This document shows, piece by piece, positions 6,242-6,880 of a DNA stretch of 6,880 nt. Each line of letters begins with the position of its first letter. The stretch's first letter is position 1. The stretch spans positions 1-6,880 of the forward strand of contig JACDAH010000265.1 of the NCBI GenBank assembly GCA_013695505.1. Reading direction: 5' to 3'. The notes beneath the pieces were generated by a model, which worked only from the letters and a program-made list of their open reading frames with translations, was not told the origin of the DNA and made no database searches. Origin of the DNA: Chloroflexota bacterium. GTDB lineage: Bacteria > Chloroflexota > Limnocylindria > Limnocylindrales > CSP1-4. A program made the position numbers and the translations under genes.

Positions 6242-6880
6242 ATGACCGAGCGACCGAGGCTCCTGATCGCGACCCACTCCGCCCACAAGCTCGCCGAGCT
6301 GCGTGATCTGCTTCGGCTCGAGCGGGGCGAGCTGGTCAGCTTCGACGATCTCGGGATCGCCGACGACCCCGACGAGACCGGCACGACCTTTGAAACGAAT
6401 GCCCGGATCAAGGCCCGGTTCGGCGCTCGGCGGACGGGCCTGCCGACCCTCGCCGACGACTCCGGCCTCGAGGTCGTGGCGCTCGGTGGCGGGCCGGGCG
6501 TGTGGACGCGGCGCTACGCCGGCCCGAACGCGACCGACACGGACAACAACACCAAGCTCCTCGCCGCCCTCGAGGGGCTCCCGCCGGAGCGCCGCGGCGC
6601 CCGCTACGTATGCGTGCTGGCCCTCGCGGTGCCCGCTGCGGGTTCTTCGGCCGGTGCCGCCGTCCCGATGCGCCTCGTGCGTGGAACGACCCGCGGCCGG
6701 ATCGCCTTCGAGGCCCGAGGCAGCGGCGGGTTCGGCTACGACCCGCTCTTCGAGCCGGCGGGCGAGGCGGTCGGTGGCCGGACGTTCGGGCAGTGGTCGG
6801 CCGCCGAGAAGCACGCGATCTCGCATCGTGGTCGAGCCGCCCGGCGGATGACCCCGATCCTGCGCGAGCTCGGGTTCTGA
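6242..6880 (+). CDS. rdgB: RdgB/HAM1-family non-canonical purine NTP pyrophosphatase (XTP/dITP)
   Basis: A 212-residue cytoplasmic house-cleaning enzyme that converts dITP, ITP and XTP to monophosphates and keeps deaminated purines out of DNA and RNA. It has ATHSAHKLAELR (10-21; the family pattern is ATxNxGK), DETGTTFETNA (44-54, E45), LADDSGLEV (70-78, catalytic D73), PGVWTRRYAG (85-94), GSGGFGYDPLFEP (160-172) and EKHAISHRGRA (189-199). Two usually conserved asparagines are changed: S13 replaces the family Asn of ATxNxGK, and H191 replaces the Asn of EKNAISHRGRA. A Pro/Ala/Gly/Ser stretch at 131-142 makes one loop longer. The gene starts at ATG 6242, 10 bases after the rph stop, with a weak ribosome site, and is complete, ending at the window edge. 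With mazG it gives the operon two NTP pyrophosphatases of unrelated folds. Confidence 0.95.
   Translation: MTERPRLLIATHSAHKLAELRDLLRLERGELVSFDDLGIADDPDETGTTFETNARIKARFGARRTGLPTLADDSGLEVVALGGGPGVWTRRYAGPNATDTDNNTKLLAALEGLPPERRGARYVCVLALAVPAAGSSAGAAVPMRLVRGTTRGRIAFEARGSGGFGYDPLFEPAGEAVGGRTFGQWSAAEKHAISHRGRAARRMTPILRELGF

Noticed and set aside
5097..6242. 381-codon plus-strand frame across mazG and rph
   Set aside because: Arg/Pro/Ser-rich translation in the alternate frame of two motif-rich genes.
5164..6411. 415-codon minus-strand frame antisense to mazG-rph-rdgB
   Set aside because: Ser/Arg-rich with no recognisable domain, lying opposite three conserved genes.

Overview
This GC-rich window (roughly 70% by eye) is tightly packed with seven protein genes in two divergent blocks. 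No RNA gene, insertion sequence, CRISPR array or origin is visible. The GC content, the YabN-like remnant fused to MazG and the membrane-anchored multi-parvulin protein suggest an uncultured high-GC Chloroflexota (Limnocylindria/Ellin6529-like) or a related actinobacterial-type lineage. That placement is inferred from gene style only and is tentative.

The left block (1 to about 2507, minus strand) is a nucleotide-sugar operon read leftwards. It holds a CapE/PseB-type UDP-GlcNAc 4,6-dehydratase, an extended SDR epimerase/dehydratase overlapping it by 4 bases (GTGA), and, after a short gap, the first 105 codons of a PseC-type DegT aminotransferase that runs off the left edge. A 4,6-dehydratase plus a sugar 4-aminotransferase would make a 4-amino-4,6-dideoxy sugar of the pseudaminic-acid/bacillosamine kind for a surface glycan. 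The middle SDR has no fixed place in that scheme.

Around 2451-2467 a small AT-rich island lies between the blocks and is the best candidate for a bidirectional promoter. The start of the dehydratase gene is unresolved. The only canonical in-frame starts lie upstream of this island, while a perfect AGGAGG inside the frame sits in front of an ATC codon.

The right block (2528-6880, plus strand) reads a membrane-anchored parvulin-type foldase, then mazG, rph and rdgB. Spacing is 12 bases, an ATGA overlap and 10 bases. MazG and RdgB both hydrolyse nucleoside triphosphates to monophosphates, and Rph matures tRNA 3' ends, so the last three genes form a nucleotide-pool and RNA housekeeping set. The most unusual gene is mazG: its N-terminal ~120 residues look like only the C-terminal half of a tetrapyrrole (SAM-dependent) methylase domain, without the half that carries the SAM-site glycine motif.

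The window is largely conserved housekeeping and cell-surface biosynthesis. I do not see a clearly new defence or mobile system; the points worth a second look are the domain remnant, active-site substitutions and start-site problems.
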